A DNA stretch of 64,000 nucleotides from Corynebacterium zhongnanshanii (lineage in GTDB: Bacteria; Actinomycetota; Actinomycetes; Mycobacteriales; Mycobacteriaceae): assembly GCF_014490575.1 (NCBI RefSeq), contig NZ_CP061033.1:2142898-2206897 (forward strand), in the 5' to 3' direction. Each line of letters starts with the position of its first letter. Positions within the stretch are counted from its first letter, which is position 1. Positions 63,304-64,000 of this stretch are shown here, one piece after another. The notes below the pieces were generated by a model. It did not search any database. It worked only from the letters and a program-made list of their open reading frames with translations, and had not been told where the DNA came from. The position numbers and the translations under genes were made by a program.

Positions 63304-63622
63304 CAGCTTTAATCTCCTGATAGGTTGCGCTCCCACTGGCGGGGAGGGCGCGAAGAACGATGTGGGCGCCCGTAGGAATATCCAAGGATTGGAGAGCTTC
63401 GGCGCTGGCGTGACGCAGAAGGCGGGACGTGTGGTGACGAGCCACGGCATTTCCTACAGCCTTAGACACAATCAGTCCCACGCGCGGGCCTCCCACGGAC
63501 GCCACGGAAGACTTATCCACGAGAGTGTAAGCAACCACAGTAGCCGAGCCCTTTTTGCGACCCTTCTTCACGGTCCGGCCGAATGCCGCGGTGGAACGAA
63601 GCCGGTGTTGTGGAGGGAGCAT
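63272..63622 (-). CDS. rnpA: Ribonuclease P protein component
   Basis: A 116-residue basic protein that assists RNase P RNA in cleaving tRNA 5' leaders. Family features: MLPPQHRLRSTAAFGRTVKKGRK at the start, GPRVGLIVSKAVGNAVARHHTSRLLRHA (the RNR-like motif here reads AVARHHTSRLLRH) and IVLRALPAS. ATG 63622 has AAGGA upstream; a TTG at 63628 is less likely. It lies between rpmH and yidD in the universal order. Confidence 0.93.
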   Translation of the reverse strand: MLPPQHRLRSTAAFGRTVKKGRKKGSATVVAYTLVDKSSVASVGGPRVGLIVSKAVGNAVARHHTSRLLRHASAEALQSLDIPTGAHIVLRALPASGSATYQEIKADVYSCIRRSL

Positions 63623-63690
63623 GTTCAATCCTTAGAGTGACGGGCACAAAGTGACAGGCGCGGGATGAACACGCATCACATACGCCAAAT

Positions 63691-63730
63691 CCCCCGCATC
63701 GCCCTCCAGTGCGGAGGGCGACAGCGGGGG
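63691..63730 (-). terminator. Hairpin between rpmH and rnpA
   Basis: Arms CCCCCGCATCGCCCTCC and GGAGGGCGACAGCGGGGG pair with one mismatch around a 5-base loop. It is probably an attenuator or processing site that sets rnpA expression below rpmH; there is no strong T-run. Confidence 0.65.
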
Positions 63731-63743
63731 AGTACCAACTACC

Positions 63744-63887
63744 TTAAGCAGTCAGGGACTTACGGCCCTTACGACGACGTGCAGAAACGATTGCACGGCC
63801 AGCGCGAGTGCGCATACGGGTACGGAAGCCGTGTACGCGAGCACGGCGACGGTTATTTGGCTGGAAAGTACGCTTGCCCTTAGCCAC
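63744..63887 (-). CDS. rpmH: 50S ribosomal protein L34
   Basis: A 47-residue basic protein starting GTG at 63887 with AGGAG upstream: [20 protein letters not shown], then [21 protein letters not shown] and ending RKSLTA. This is the standard L34 sequence. In this clade it lies directly upstream of and divergent from dnaA, which is expected just beyond the right end of the window. The remaining 113 bases (63888-64000) hold its promoter, and the final bases GTGTGCACA resemble a degenerate DnaA box. Confidence 0.97.
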   Translation of the reverse strand: MAKGKRTFQPNNRRRARVHGFRTRMRTRAGRAIVSARRRKGRKSLTA

Positions 63888-64000
63888 GGTACTTCACTCC
63901 TTTTTCCGACGATGATGGACAATTCAGCGGGCCGATCTCACAAACGCTGGATAGTGACTATCCGCGAGGCCCGCACGCAATCCGATGCAGGGTGTGCACA

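Noticed and set aside
1..64000. Prophage, integron or rRNA operon
   Set aside because: No integrase, phage structural gene, attachment duplication around the tRNA, or rRNA sequence was seen.

Overview
The window is a gene-dense, GC-rich stretch of an actinobacterial chromosome, almost certainly Corynebacterium or a close mycolic-acid relative, ending just short of dnaA. The evidence is the block at the right end, all on the minus strand and reading rpmH, rnpA, yidD, yidC, rsmG, parA, parB. It is studded with perfect parS sites, and the rest of the content is typical of the group: the FhaA-FhaB-PstP-RodA-PbpA-PknA-PknB cassette, the pcnA / NUDIX / DUF6049 / murJ / sigM / trxB / trxA / cwlM block, a uridine-ribose operon and a large Rib-repeat surface protein. 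The species cannot be named from sequence alone.

Layout. 0-10 kb: an ACR3-type arsenite exporter, a secreted protein of unknown function, a crotonase, divergent gluQ and tgt (two steps of queuosine tRNA modification), an MMPL transporter and a small unknown protein. 10-18 kb: a giant cell-surface protein (minus strand) with twelve near-identical Rib repeats; its reading frame is interrupted by single-base losses inside the array. 18-28.3 kb: tRNA-Leu(CAG), then the Ser/Thr-kinase and cell-growth operon fhaA to pknB. 28.7-31.6 kb: leuS. 31.6-36.2 kb: an SdpI-like membrane protein and the ribokinase / nucleoside hydrolase / MFS operon. 36-43.2 kb: a CPBP protease, a BASS transporter, a NUDIX enzyme, an AbiEi-like protein with a nuclease-like C-terminus, a gene-free 0.9 kb with repeats and DnaA-box-like sites, azlC-azlD and an unknown protein. 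43.2-55.7 kb: pcnA, then NUDIX, DUF6049, murJ, sigM, trxB, trxA and cwlM. 55.8-63.9 kb: an rRNA methyltransferase-like gene, a GNAT-like gene, a nitroreductase, parB, parA, rsmG, yidC, yidD, rnpA and rpmH.

How the genes work together. Several encoded proteins belong to one known regulatory circuit for peptidoglycan synthesis: kinases PknA and PknB, phosphatase PstP, FHA proteins FhaA and FhaB, RodA/PbpA, MurJ with its pseudokinase domain, and CwlM. ParA, ParB and parS handle origin segregation. Tgt and GluQ cooperate on tRNA queuosine.

Most unusual signals. (i) A family of four ~100 bp intergenic palindromic elements with ~22 bp terminal inverted repeats. (ii) A twice-occurring DnaA-box pair module beside two of those elements. 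(iii) A Tgt that has lost the three zinc cysteines. (iv) A repeat-rich surface protein that lacks an LPXTG signal and is frameshifted within its repeats. (v) A 19-nt word recurring in-frame in linkers of unrelated proteins.
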